This document shows, piece by piece, positions 18,360 to 26,847 of a DNA stretch of 64,000 bases. The notes below the pieces were generated by a model. It saw only the letters and a list, made by a program, of their open reading frames with translations. It had not been told where the DNA came from and did no database searches. The position numbers and the translations under genes are program-made. Every line of letters begins with the position of its first letter. Position 1 is the stretch's first letter. Source of the DNA: Candidatus Megaera endosymbiont of Mesostigma viride (GTDB taxonomy: Bacteria > Pseudomonadota > Alphaproteobacteria > Rickettsiales > Rickettsiaceae); NCBI GenBank assembly GCA_020410825.1, contig CP084576.1, forward strand, positions 930,001 through 994,000, written 5' to 3'.

Positions 18360-18800
18360 TCATAACTCCTTCCTCAAGTATAGCTTGGCCATATATCCTT
18401 CGTTTTTATAGCCAAGGTTCTTATAAAATTCGTGGCTACCAGCTTTTGCACGTCTTAATCCCGACGTTAGATCAATAATAGCAGGGCTGCTTTCCTTTGC
18501 AATATCTTCGACAAATTTCATAAGCATCTTTCCAATACCTTGTCCTCTATAGCGACTAGCAACTACCAATCCCTCAATATGAAATCTAGTGCTATCTGAA
18601 ACAAAAAGACTGCTCCTAGACCACGCCACTAATCCTGCAATCTGTTTGTCCATTTCACATAACGCCACTCCATATCCTGGGTTTTGCAAAAACCTTTTAA
18701 ACCTTATATTAAAATCTTTAAATGATACAGGATATCCAAGTTCATCAAGTAATGGTAATAAAGCGGGGGTATCTTTATCTGTTGCCTCTCTTATTTTCAA
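18360..18800 (-). CDS. GNAT-family N-acetyltransferase
   Basis: The 146-residue protein shows the GNAT core. The N-terminal strand-helix is KIREATDKDTPALLPLLDEL, a central strand-turn follows, and the acetyl-CoA pyrophosphate loop is VVASRYRGQGIGKMLMKFVE. The C-terminal segment is HEFYKNLGYKNEGYMAKLYL. The substrate is unknown. The start is a TTG at 18800, preceded by AGGA at a good distance; no better ATG exists. It begins 16 bases after the stop of a small membrane protein and probably shares its transcript. Confidence 0.82.
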   Translation of the reverse strand: MKIREATDKDTPALLPLLDELGYPVSFKDFNIRFKRFLQNPGYGVALCEMDKQIAGLVAWSRSSLFVSDSTRFHIEGLVVASRYRGQGIGKMLMKFVEDIAKESSPAIIDLTSGLRRAKAGSHEFYKNLGYKNEGYMAKLYLRKEL

Positions 18801-18816
18801 TGCTTTTCCTAACGTT

Positions 18817-18960
18817 TTATTTTAACGTGCTTATTTCAGCTATGGGACTTGCTAAGCTTTTTATGGATACTGGAGAAGGTTTAACTAACAAAAAAATAGC
18901 CAGTGTAATGGCTAAACCTAAGAAAACAAAAATAAATTTGTGTGCATTAGCTTTTATCAT
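18817..18960 (-). CDS. Small single-span membrane protein (47 aa)
   Basis: An ATG at 18960 opens 47 codons: MIKANAHKFIFVFLGLAITL, then AIFLLVKPSPVSIKSLASPI and AEISTLK before a TAA. Residues 8-26 form one clear transmembrane helix with a basic N-terminus and a short polar tail. It sits between tRNA-Val and the GNAT gene, ending 16 bases before the latter. The composition and position argue for a real gene. No family is recognised and the role is unknown. Confidence 0.55.
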   Translation of the reverse strand: MIKANAHKFIFVFLGLAITLAIFLLVKPSPVSIKSLASPIAEISTLK

Positions 18961-18992
18961 TAAGGATTCTCATAATGCAAACGGAAAATATT

Positions 18993-19068
18993 TGGTGGGC
19001 GATGACAGACTCGAACTGCCGACCGTCTCGGTGTAAACGAGATGCTCTACCAACTGAGCTAATCGCCC
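18993..19068 (-). tRNA. tRNA-Val (anticodon TAC)
   Basis: The acceptor GGGCGAT pairs with ATCGCCC, followed by discriminator A and encoded CCA. The anticodon arm is TCTCG-TTTACAC-CGAGA with anticodon TAC, and the T-loop is TTCGAGT. It should read GUN codons. A TTGATT / CATATT pair 17 bases apart lies upstream on the minus strand and may be its promoter. Confidence 0.95.
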
Positions 19069-19129
19069 CTAGGAAAGCAATATGAACTAATTTTGCCGAT
19101 TAATCAACTATTTTTTATGGTTTAATCAA

Positions 19130-20569
19130 TTAATATGCAGGGCTAGTCTTTAGTTTTTTCCAATACTTTGAGGATAGGCTGCCTACTATCATACCAATCG
19201 TAGCCATTAGAAGGCCAATTAATTGAGGCGGTATATAATCTTCCTCAAGAAAAGTCAGTATTGCCCACGTACCTACACCTAGAATAATAGATAATATTGC
19301 CCCGTGGTTATTTGCTTTACTCCAGTAAACGCCAAATGTTAAAGGTACAAATGCTCCACATAAAGTTACAAGATATGCTCCTTTAATTATCTCTAATATG
19401 GTAACTCCTGCGCTTACATTTAAGTAGGAATAGAAATATACTAAAAATCCAAAAACAAACACTCCAATTCTTGATGTTAAAACGATCCCTCTATCCGTAA
19501 GCTTCAGAGAATCTTTTAGTATGTTCTCCGCAAGCAAGGCTGAAGGAGCAAGCAGAGTACCGGAAGCAGTTGACATTATAGCCGAAAGTAAAGCTCCAAA
19601 AAACAGAACTTGTAAGAACACCGGAGTTTCTTTAAATATATAGTCTACTAAAATCCTTTGCTGATCACCTCCAGCTTCTAACGTCTGCTCAAAAATCCCT
19701 GGGGATAATAATGAAATACCGTATGTAATAAAAATCGGCACAAAACAAAATATTATATATATGACACCACCAATCGTGGAACCAAGAACTGCTGTACGTT
19801 CGTCTTTAGAAGCCATTACCCTCTGGAAAACATCTTGCTGAGGAACAGACCCTAGAGCTAGAGTCAAAAAAGTTGCAACAAATTCAAGTGTATCATGAAA
19901 ATTTGTTTCTGGCCAAAAATCAAATTTATTATTTGCCGCAGCATGCGAAATAATTTCAGTTGCCCCTCCGTCAAAACGACCGGCAACTAACACTGCCACA
20001 GCAAGTAACCCCACTATAATCAATATCATTTGGATGAAATCCATCACTACCAACGATTTCATTCCACCCACTATCGTATAGAGCATGATTATTGCTAGTC
20101 CTATCAGCATTGCAAGCTCAAAGCAAATCGCATCGTTAAAAATAAGTTTTATTACTAAACCAAGTGCTACTATCTGTGCTGACATCCATCCAAGATAACT
20201 GGCGCATATAGTTAAAGACACTAGCATTTCTACTACTCGTCCAAATCGTTGCCTATAAAAATCACCGATGGTTACAAGTTTCATCCGATAAAGTCTGGCA
20301 GCATAAAAAACACCAACTATTATAAGGCAAAAACCAGTGCCGATAGGTTCAGCTATTATTCCCCTTAAACCGTCATTAATAAAAACAGGAGGAATTCCAA
20401 CAACGGATTCTGAGCCAAACCACGTAGCAAATACCGTTGCAACCGTCATATAGAGTGGTATTGCTCTACCTGCTAAGATATAATCAGTGGAATTTCTTAC
20501 TCCTAGACTAGAATATAATCCGATTATAATTGAGAAGAGCATGTATAAAGCTATAAAAAGTATTAGCAT
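19130..20569 (-). CDS. Sodium:solute symporter (SSS family)
   Basis: The 479-residue protein has about 13 hydrophobic segments. The N-terminal NSTDYILAGRAIPLYM and TVFATWFGSESVVGIP motifs mark the sodium/solute symporter family (PutP/PanF-like). A GGMKSLVVMDFIQMIL segment in the middle is also typical. It should couple sodium entry to uptake of a small solute such as an amino acid or vitamin; the substrate cannot be assigned. The gene ends 61 bases before tRNA-Val, and a possible 43-codon frame precedes it. Confidence 0.88.
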   Translation of the reverse strand: MLILFIALYMLFSIIIGLYSSLGVRNSTDYILAGRAIPLYMTVATVFATWFGSESVVGIPPVFINDGLRGIIAEPIGTGFCLIIVGVFYAARLYRMKLVTIGDFYRQRFGRVVEMLVSLTICASYLGWMSAQIVALGLVIKLIFNDAICFELAMLIGLAIIMLYTIVGGMKSLVVMDFIQMILIIVGLLAVAVLVAGRFDGGATEIISHAAANNKFDFWPETNFHDTLEFVATFLTLALGSVPQQDVFQRVMASKDERTAVLGSTIGGVIYIIFCFVPIFITYGISLLSPGIFEQTLEAGGDQQRILVDYIFKETPVFLQVLFFGALLSAIMSTASGTLLAPSALLAENILKDSLKLTDRGIVLTSRIGVFVFGFLVYFYSYLNVSAGVTILEIIKGAYLVTLCGAFVPLTFGVYWSKANNHGAILSIILGVGTWAILTFLEEDYIPPQLIGLLMATIGMIVGSLSSKYWKKLKTSPAY

Positions 20570-20608
20570 ATGAGGTGTGGTGCTGGTTATAAAAATGTTA
20601 AGGGATGA

Positions 20609-20740
20609 CTATATATATTTTTCTATTTCTTTCAAGTATAAATATAAATAATCGGTTAATTTTTCTAGAATTTCAAGAGAGTTTTTATCTAAATAATCAT
20701 TAGAACAGAAAAGTTTTATATTAGTATCAGTATTATACAA
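20609..20740 (-). CDS. Possible small ORF upstream of the symporter (43 aa)
   Basis: From a TTG at 20740 the minus strand reads a 43-residue frame including LFCSNDYLDKNSLEILEKL and ending LKEIEKYI. The composition looks protein-like, with mixed charged and Leu residues. However, the DNA is very AT-rich and the start overlaps a TATAAT box, so this may be chance or a remnant. It ends about 40 bases before the symporter. Confidence 0.28.
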   Translation of the reverse strand: MYNTDTNIKLFCSNDYLDKNSLEILEKLTDYLYLYLKEIEKYI

Positions 20741-20838
20741 CTTTAAGTTTGTATTAAATTATATAATATATACATAAAAATCCCTTTTACAAAAAGCAAA
20801 CAATGTTTTATGTTAACTATTATTTAACTATAAGTTGC

Positions 20839-21738
20839 ATGAGCAAAAAGAAGCCTGTAATTAAATCAGGATTTTTAAAAGAGAAGTGTTTGTTTTGCTG
20901 GGATTTTGACAACACCATAATAAATGGTAATTCCCACGATTTTTTTGATAGAATGGATATTACGGGGAAAGCGCCTAAAGAATTAATAGATAAGTTTTTA
21001 GCAGTTCCCGCTACCGGTTTAAAAAATCCTATTTCTCTGTTATTTACCATACGCACCACGCTAAAACAAGGTCATAAAATAGCTATTACCACCTTATCAG
21101 AATATCCAGAGGTAATAGAACCGGCTCTACACAAACTAGGCCTGACGGAAGATGAAATCAGAGAAATTAAAATTATTGCAGGACCTTCATCTTCTTCTTA
21201 TCCTGGTAAGTTAAAGCATATTAAAAAAGCCATGTATCAGTTTGGAATAACAAAAAGCCAATCGGTATATTTAATTGATGATAATGAAGAAAATTGCTCT
21301 CTTGCTGAAAAAAACGGATATGGTGCGATTAAAGTGGAAGCCACAGATTCAGAAGGATATTTAACAAAAATCAATGATCTTCTTACGATTAAATCAACTA
21401 CCGATGAATTTACCCGAGATAAGATATTTAATAAAGAAGCCAAGAGCTCTGAAGTTACTAAAGTGTATACCGGTACAGAAGAAATTGATAGTTCTAGTTT
21501 TTTTCCTACACCTGAACCTTCTTCTTTCAAGGCAAAACCATTAAAGAATAGTTCATTGCGTAAAAAATTATGTTTTGGACAAGATAAAGGTTTTATATCT
21601 TCCAAACCATTTTCAGAGGATATTTTTGCTAAATCCTTAACTGATTCATTACTTTCTCCGTTTTTACAGTTAGAAAAAAATCCAGTAGAAATATTAGGAG
21701 AAAAATTTAGTCCCTCTCTATCTGAATCTAGTGACTAG
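20839..21738 (+). CDS. HAD-like hydrolase domain protein with disordered C-terminal tail
   Basis: Numbered from the ATG at 20839 (299 aa), the first 175 residues form a HAD-type fold. Motif I is WDFDNTIING (nucleophile Asp22, acid Asp24), motif II Thr lies in AITTLSEYP, a Lys lies in YPGKLKHIKK, and motif IV is YLIDDNEEN. A phosphatase activity is therefore plausible. The remaining 120 residues are Ser/Pro/Lys-rich and probably disordered, for example SSSFFPTPEPSSFKAK. No signal peptide is visible. An upstream ATG at 20803 would add 12 hydrophobic residues. The tail resembles type IV secreted effectors of intracellular bacteria, but this is speculation. Its end overlaps the convergent znuB end by 11 bases. 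Confidence 0.65.
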   Translation: MSKKKPVIKSGFLKEKCLFCWDFDNTIINGNSHDFFDRMDITGKAPKELIDKFLAVPATGLKNPISLLFTIRTTLKQGHKIAITTLSEYPEVIEPALHKLGLTEDEIREIKIIAGPSSSSYPGKLKHIKKAMYQFGITKSQSVYLIDDNEENCSLAEKNGYGAIKVEATDSEGYLTKINDLLTIKSTTDEFTRDKIFNKEAKSSEVTKVYTGTEEIDSSSFFPTPEPSSFKAKPLKNSSLRKKLCFGQDKGFISSKPFSEDIFAKSLTDSLLSPFLQLEKNPVEILGEKFSPSLSESSD

Positions 21739-22573
21739 TTTTAAATAAAAATTTTTTAAAGTGCGTGATAAGTAAAAGTAGAAAATATATAAACCCTCCA
21801 GATAATATAATGGATGGAGCAAAAGGGATATCTAAATAGAAAGACAAGATCCCTCCTATAAAATTCATCATTAAAGAAGAAAGGATAGCAAAGCAGACCA
21901 TTGAAACCGGTGACTTTGCAACTACTCGGGCTATCATTGCCGGAATTACTATTATACTGGTAACAAGTAATGCCCCGACAATCTTAATAGTTGATAGCAC
22001 TGAAAAAGAGAGGATGGCTAGGAAAGTTAGTTCAAGGAACTTAACTTTTACTCCCCTTGATTCCGCAATATCCTTACTTAAAATCATCAAAACAAGGTCT
22101 TTATACGAAGAGAGAAAAAATATCAAAACTACTATAAGAATAAAGAATAATAATTTGATATCTTGGGCACTCGCTGAAATAATATCCCCTACTAAATATT
22201 TAGTAATATTAATCTGACCAGGGTAAGAATAAGCTAGCACCAAGCTTAAGGATATCATTATGCTTGTGGTTAAACCGATTGCTGCGCTATTGCCGGAATT
22301 ACTGCGCAATTTAAAAATGATAAAGGCAAAAAGGCCACTGCTAAGTAGCCCAGCATAGAAAACAGGCAAACCGGACATTACGCTTACGATGCCTGCAAAC
22401 ATACTTGCATGAGCCAGACCATCGCCAAAATATACATATCTTTTCCATAAAACAAGGCAGCCAAGAGGCGCAAAAATAAAACCGATTAAAACTGAAACAG
22501 TAATTATTACAAACATCGATAACCAAATATGTATTCCATTAATGATTGTGCCTATGATCATGTGAATGAACAT
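21728..22573 (-). CDS. znuB: Zinc ABC transporter permease
   Basis: The 281-residue protein has eight or nine hydrophobic helices and the ABC-3 family pattern, including APLGCLVLWKRYVYFGDGLA near the N-terminus and VGALLVTSIIVIPAMIARV later. It should be the membrane channel of a ZnuABC-type zinc (or manganese) importer. Its start overlaps the end of znuC by 35 bases (23 if the ATG at 22561 is used), which is a sign of coupled translation. No periplasmic binding protein gene (znuA) is adjacent. Confidence 0.9.
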   Translation of the reverse strand: MFIHMIIGTIINGIHIWLSMFVIITVSVLIGFIFAPLGCLVLWKRYVYFGDGLAHASMFAGIVSVMSGLPVFYAGLLSSGLFAFIIFKLRSNSGNSAAIGLTTSIMISLSLVLAYSYPGQINITKYLVGDIISASAQDIKLLFFILIVVLIFFLSSYKDLVLMILSKDIAESRGVKVKFLELTFLAILSFSVLSTIKIVGALLVTSIIVIPAMIARVVAKSPVSMVCFAILSSLMMNFIGGILSFYLDIPFAPSIILSGGFIYFLLLLITHFKKFLFKTSH

Positions 22574-23243
22574 AGAACCCTATTTCTGATAGTGCATTTT
22601 TAAAGTCTAAATTCTGGCCGGCATCATTTGGCTTACCTATGCAACAGACGTGACCATTAATACAAATTACTTGATCAGAATTTTTCATAACCGTAAACAA
22701 GTCATGCGAGATCAAAAAAACGGTTAAACCTGTTGTTTCTTTTATTTGCTTAAGCAGCTTGTAGAATTCTTGTTGACTTGTAACGTCAAGGTACTGGGTG
22801 GGTTCGTCTAGAATAACTAAATCTGGTTTATCCATAAGTGTTCCGGCAAGTACAAGTTTTTGTAATTGACCACCAGATAATTCAGAAATATCAATCTTCC
22901 TTACATTATCGAAATCAGCAAAATTTATCAGTTCAGAAACTTCTTTATCAATTCCACCTGGAACTAGAATATTCATTAAAGCTTCGGCATTCAAAGGCAT
23001 ATTGAAGTTAAAATCCAGCTTCTGGGGAGCATAACCGATTTTTAAATTATCCTTTATCCTTATTTGTCCCTGAGTTGGCTTTTCAAGGGCTAATATCATC
23101 TTGGCTATAGTAGTCTTTCCTGCTCCGTTTTGCCCAATTAATGTGGTTATTTCCCTTTGTTGTAGTTTAAAACTCACATTATCTACCAAAAGTTTTGAGT
23201 CAAAATATTTACTAACTGAAGAAAACTCTACAACTGGAGACAT
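22539..23243 (-). CDS. znuC: Zinc ABC transporter ATP-binding protein with His-rich tail
   Basis: The 234-residue ATPase has Walker A GQNGAGKTT, the signature LSGGQLQKL, Walker B LVILDEPTQYLD and the switch His in LISHDL. The C-terminus ends VHSHDHRHNH, a metal-binding tail that supports zinc as substrate. It powers the ZnuB channel encoded by the overlapping downstream gene. The gene has no visible Shine-Dalgarno, and no Zur box could be recognised upstream. Confidence 0.92.
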   Translation of the reverse strand: MSPVVEFSSVSKYFDSKLLVDNVSFKLQQREITTLIGQNGAGKTTIAKMILALEKPTQGQIRIKDNLKIGYAPQKLDFNFNMPLNAEALMNILVPGGIDKEVSELINFADFDNVRKIDISELSGGQLQKLVLAGTLMDKPDLVILDEPTQYLDVTSQQEFYKLLKQIKETTGLTVFLISHDLFTVMKNSDQVICINGHVCCIGKPNDAGQNLDFKNALSEIGFYVHSHDHRHNH

Positions 23244-23319
23244 AATTTTCCTAAAATTAAGATATACAAGGATTTGAGTTTACTAGTACGACAAATAAAT
23301 ATAGCTAAAAAAGCAAAGT

Positions 23320-23362
23320 AAAAAGACTTGGACAGATACATGTTATATTTCAATCCAAGTCT
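23320..23362 (-). terminator. Rho-independent terminator after the 17 kDa antigen gene
   Basis: On the minus strand AGACTTGGA (23362-23354) pairs with TCCAAGTCT (23332-23324), a 9-base perfect stem around a 21-base loop, followed at once by a short T-run. It lies 60 bases after the lipoprotein stop. Confidence 0.65.
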
Positions 23363-23421
23363 ATTTGTTAAATTCGGGTTTAAACTGATATATTATTGAC
23401 TTTCTTAAAACCAATAAATCG

Positions 23422-23904
23422 CTATTTAACGATTTCCCAGTTACCGTCCGGTTTACGACAAGCCTTACCATAAGCTTTCTTCCTTTCCCCGCCTATTACT
23501 ATTTCTTGGGTATATTCACGGCAGTAACCTTGTTCTGTCTTTAATGTATTAGTAGGAGTAATATATCCATAATTTCCACTATCAGGATTACGCCATTCAA
23601 CGCTACTACCAGACGGAGAATATTCAAGAGCCTGACGTGAACTTTTTTCAAGTAATGCACGATCGTATTCGTCCATGGATTTACCAATCTGCCCGCCTAT
23701 GAGTGCACCAGCTAAAGCGCCAACTCCTGTAGCAATCAGTTTTCCCTCCCCTCCGCCAAATTGAGAACCAAGTAACCCTCCGGCAAGACCACCTATTAAT
23801 GTGCCGCCACTTTGTTTATTCATCTGCCCGCTACAAGCGTTTAACATAAAAACGGAAGTAACAAGAATAAGAACGTTTGATATTATTTTCACATAACTTT
23901 TCAT
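23422..23904 (-). CDS. omp: 17 kDa surface antigen, glycine-zipper lipoprotein
   Basis: The protein has a lipoprotein signal with lipobox LNAC, so the mature chain starts at Cys24. The glycine-zipper 2TM domain follows ([20 protein letters not shown], then [17 protein letters not shown]). The C-terminal domain includes [20 protein letters not shown] and the Cys-containing YCREYTQEI and [12 protein letters not shown], matching the rickettsial 17 kDa surface antigen. It should be an outer-membrane lipoprotein. The 160-residue length is typical. It is a single-gene unit with its own terminator, and it is one of the best taxonomic markers in the window. Confidence 0.95.
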   Translation of the reverse strand: MKSYVKIISNVLILVTSVFMLNACSGQMNKQSGGTLIGGLAGGLLGSQFGGGEGKLIATGVGALAGALIGGQIGKSMDEYDRALLEKSSRQALEYSPSGSSVEWRNPDSGNYGYITPTNTLKTEQGYCREYTQEIVIGGERKKAYGKACRKPDGNWEIVK

Positions 23905-23941
23905 ATATTAATAACTCACTTTTTTGGTTTTAAGATTAATT

Positions 23942-23969
23942 TTGACTTTAAATAATTAGGTATTAAGAT
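23942..23969 (+). promoter_or_regulatory. Possible promoter of the cation efflux gene
   Basis: TTGACT (23942-23947) and TAAGAT (23964-23969) are separated by 16 bases and lie about 60 bases before the ATG at 24032. Confidence 0.4.
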
Positions 23970-24031
23970 AAGTTACAGATAACCAATATGATATATGCTA
24001 CTAATTTTTATTGCAATTAAAAAATATAGAT

Positions 24032-24931
24032 ATGGCTATAGAGAGGAATAATAGGCTAGTTAAGATTGCATCTTACGCATCAGTAACAACAGCTGTAATT
24101 ATTATGCTAGCTAAAAGCTATGCGTGGCTTGCTACCGAATCGCAGTCGATTTTAGCGTCGCTTATAGATTCGTTACTTGATATATCTTCTTCAGTAATAA
24201 ATTTAATAGCTATTAGAGTTTCTTTATTACCAGCAGATGATAACCATAGATTTGGCCATGAAAAGTTTCAGGATCTAGCCATTTTTTCACAATCAATGTT
24301 TTTTTTTGCTTCATGCTTGTTTACTCTTTTTTCCTCTTCAAAATCGTTATTTTCAGGTTCTGAACTCGTAAATTTAGAACTTGGGGCTAATGTCATGTAT
24401 TTTTGCGTGTTTTTAACATTTATCCTTGTATGTTTTCAATCTTATGTCATCAGTAAAACAAAATCCAAAATTATAAGCGCTGATAAGCTCCATTATTTTT
24501 CGGATTTTATTACTAATATTGCCGTTATTATTTCTATTTATTTAAGTGCGACCTTTTGGTATATCGATGCTTTAGCAGGAATCGGTATTTCTTTATACGT
24601 CATGTATGCGTCCTACAGACTATTTCGTGAAGCAATCCGTAATTTAGCAGATGAAGAGCTCCCCCAAAAAGAAAAAGACAAAATCCTGAGCATCGTCTCT
24701 AATTACAATCAGGTAAAAGGTATCCATGAATTGAAAACACGATATGCAGCAAGTAAACCTTTTATTCAATTTCATTTAGAACTTGACGGCAATATTACTT
24801 TGTATAGATCTCATGAAATGGCTGATAAACTAATGAAAGATTTATTGCAGGAATTTCCAGAAGCAGAAATTACTATACATCAGGATCCAGCAGGACTTGA
24901 ACAAGACGTAAACTATCGTGAAAAAATATAA
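24032..24931 (+). CDS. Cation diffusion facilitator (FieF-like metal efflux)
   Basis: The 299-residue protein has the CDF layout of six membrane helices followed by a cytoplasmic domain. The metal-site motifs are SLIDSLLDISSS (site A Asp pair) in helix 2, HRFGHEKF after it, and DKLHYFSDFITN in helix 5. The C-terminal domain ends EAEITIHQDP, which is typical. It should export zinc, iron or a similar divalent metal using the proton gradient, and may balance the ZnuBC importer encoded 1 kb away. I start at the ATG at 24032 because the longer frame begins with TTG. Confidence 0.9.
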   Translation: MAIERNNRLVKIASYASVTTAVIIMLAKSYAWLATESQSILASLIDSLLDISSSVINLIAIRVSLLPADDNHRFGHEKFQDLAIFSQSMFFFASCLFTLFSSSKSLFSGSELVNLELGANVMYFCVFLTFILVCFQSYVISKTKSKIISADKLHYFSDFITNIAVIISIYLSATFWYIDALAGIGISLYVMYASYRLFREAIRNLADEELPQKEKDKILSIVSNYNQVKGIHELKTRYAASKPFIQFHLELDGNITLYRSHEMADKLMKDLLQEFPEAEITIHQDPAGLEQDVNYREKI

Positions 24932-24947
24932 TTTTGAGAATAGGTTC

Positions 24948-25391
24948 ATGCAACTGGCATTTCAGGAAGCCCGACAAGCTTTCGAGGAGAATGAAGTACC
25001 GGTCGGCTGTGTTATAATACACAATACGGGCAATAGTATTGTTGCCAGTGCTAGAAACCTTGTTCAACAAACTAAAAACCCCAATTCTCACGCTGAAATT
25101 TTAGCCATCAACCGTGCGTGCTTAGAATTAGATAATAAGAATTTATCTGAATGCGATATATACATTACTTTAGAACCATGTACTATGTGTGCTGCGGCCA
25201 TTGCTAACGCAAGACTCAGAAGAATATATTACGCTGCCGCTGACACAAAACAAGGAGCAGTAGAAAATGGCGTGAGATTTTTTAACTCCTCGTCCTGTTT
25301 CCATCGGCCAGAAATATATACTGGTATACTTGAAGAGGAATCAGTCAATCTAATGCAAAAATTTTTTAACAACATCAGAAACCGCAGCTAA
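24948..25391 (+). CDS. tadA: tRNA adenosine(34) deaminase
   Basis: The cytidine/deoxycytidylate deaminase fold zinc site is complete: NSHAEILAINRAC supplies the His and proton-shuttle Glu, and LEPCTMCAAAI supplies the two Cys. Combined with the NEVPVGCVI motif this identifies TadA, which makes inosine at the wobble base of tRNA-Arg. The ATG at 24948 gives 147 residues and fits the family N-terminus; a GTG at 24918 would overlap the preceding gene by 14 bases and lacks a ribosome site. Confidence 0.9.
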   Translation: MQLAFQEARQAFEENEVPVGCVIIHNTGNSIVASARNLVQQTKNPNSHAEILAINRACLELDNKNLSECDIYITLEPCTMCAAAIANARLRRIYYAAADTKQGAVENGVRFFNSSSCFHRPEIYTGILEEESVNLMQKFFNNIRNRS

Positions 25392-25472
25392 AGCATAATT
25401 TATTATGCAAACTCAATATAGCTTCCGGGAATATAAAATTGCAATATTTCTCCGTAAGTGCCAACAAATAAA

Positions 25473-25751
25473 TTAATTAAAATTGCTAGCGTAAGTTTTC
25501 TTGATTAATTTTGGTTTTTTCGGTTCTATTACTTCAAAATCGTAATTCTTCTTTTTAGCAAATTCTATTGCTTTTTCCAAAGTAGGAAATTTTATTTTAA
25601 CTTCATTAGACATATCATTAGAAGAAGTGCGTCCCATTAGGGTTTCCTTGAATTTACTCCTAGGTTTTTCTATAAATTCTAGCAACCAATTTCCAGAGCC
25701 GTGGCCAGATTGGGTTGATGATTTAGCAGGGACATAAATTCTAACTTGCAT
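25473..25751 (-). CDS. NDUFS4-like complex I accessory subunit
   Basis: The 92-residue protein carries the ETC complex I subunit conserved region: MQVRIYVPAKSSTQSGHG, WLLEFIEKPRSKFKETLMG, then WT/S-type spacing ending in FPTLEKAIEFAKKKNYDFEV. This is the bacterial counterpart of mitochondrial NDUFS4 (18 kDa subunit), found in alphaproteobacteria, where it stabilises the NADH-binding arm of complex I. It is a monocistronic gene away from any nuo cluster in the window. The assignment is firm at the family level. Confidence 0.9.
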   Translation of the reverse strand: MQVRIYVPAKSSTQSGHGSGNWLLEFIEKPRSKFKETLMGRTSSNDMSNEVKIKFPTLEKAIEFAKKKNYDFEVIEPKKPKLIKKTYASNFN

Positions 25752-25803
25752 ATAAGAAATAAATAATGTTTAATTGGCACAAAATAAATATTAATTGAGA
25801 TTT

Positions 25804-26037
25804 ATGACTAAATCTATCGAAAAAATGAGTTTTGAGGAAGCTTTAGCTGAGCTTGAAGAGATAGTAAATAAAATCGATACCGGTCAAGAAAGTTTAGCTG
25901 ATGCGGTTTCTAGCTTTGAAAGAGGAGTTGCCCTCAAAAACCATTGTGAAAAAATGCTAAAAGAAGCAAAGTTAAAAATAGAAAAAATCACTATCACCGC
26001 TGAAAATAAAATCGAATTTACTGAAGTCGAAGTTTAG
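25804..26037 (+). CDS. xseB: Exodeoxyribonuclease VII small subunit
   Basis: The 77-residue helical protein contains [20 protein letters not shown], then [20 protein letters not shown], the standard XseB pattern. It partners XseA to degrade single-stranded DNA to oligonucleotides. The ATG at 25804 is preferred over an upstream TTG at 25795. It ends 8 bases before a GATase gene and may be co-transcribed with it; xseA is not in the window. Confidence 0.93.
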   Translation: MTKSIEKMSFEEALAELEEIVNKIDTGQESLADAVSSFERGVALKNHCEKMLKEAKLKIEKITITAENKIEFTEVEV

Positions 26038-26045
26038 TTGGGTAA

Positions 26046-26771
26046 ATGAATAATTTAAGGCAACCAGTAATAGGGATTATTCTTGATCTAAACACCGATT
26101 CTAGTAAATATTCTTATGCGTCATTCCCGTGGTACGCTCTTAGGGCTTGTTATTCGCAAAATGTTGAGAAAGCAGGAGGAATACCAGTTATGCTTCCTTA
26201 TAACCAGAATATTGACGCAACACTAGCATTGATTGATGGGTTGATTATACCTGGGTGTGATGAAGATATCCATCCTAGGTTTTATGGTTGCGAAATTTTA
26301 TCGGATAAAGTTAAAACCAAAGATGTTAGGGCTGAATATGAATTAGCAATTACTCAAAAAGCTCTTAGTGAAAATATACCTGTATTTGGCATCTGCAATG
26401 GCTTACAATTAATTAATATCCTTTTTGGAGGAACTCTTATCCAACATATTCCTGCTCATTTTAGCAGCGAGTTAAATCATGAACAACCTCCACCTAAAAA
26501 TATTCCAACTCACCCTATTAACATCGAAGAAGGAACAATTCTAAGATCTCTTAGCCCTAACTCCATGGTTATGGTAAACTCCACTCACCATCAGGCAATT
26601 GAAAATCTAGGAAAAGGCCTAGTAGCTTCTGCGTATGCCCCTGACGGAATTATTGAAGCGGTTGAGTCAAAAGATTATAAGTTTCTAGTGGGAGTTCAGT
26701 GGCACTCTGAATATCTAAATTCCGAGTTAGATAAAAACTTGTTTAAAAGATTGATTGAAGCAAGTTCATAG
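26046..26771 (+). CDS. Class I glutamine amidotransferase, peptidase C26 (gamma-glutamyl hydrolase-like)
   Basis: The 241-residue protein shows the class I GATase triad in the C26 arrangement: the nucleophile Cys in VFGICNGLQLINI, and the His/Glu pair in VGVQWHSEYL. VNSTHHQAIENLGKGL is a further family mark. The closest named type is PuuD (gamma-glutamyl-GABA hydrolase), but no putrescine genes are nearby, so the substrate is unproven. It follows xseB by 8 bases. Confidence 0.83.
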   Translation: MNNLRQPVIGIILDLNTDSSKYSYASFPWYALRACYSQNVEKAGGIPVMLPYNQNIDATLALIDGLIIPGCDEDIHPRFYGCEILSDKVKTKDVRAEYELAITQKALSENIPVFGICNGLQLINILFGGTLIQHIPAHFSSELNHEQPPPKNIPTHPINIEEGTILRSLSPNSMVMVNSTHHQAIENLGKGLVASAYAPDGIIEAVESKDYKFLVGVQWHSEYLNSELDKNLFKRLIEASS

Positions 26772-26847
26772 ATTGTATATAGTAAATTTATTGCTAGTTT
26801 TAAGTTGCGGAAGCTATTACCATTTTCAATTAATTATTTGCAAAATT

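Noticed and set aside
18722-19036. A 104-codon plus-strand frame
   Set aside because: It runs through the GNAT start, the small membrane gene and into tRNA-Val, so it cannot be a real gene.
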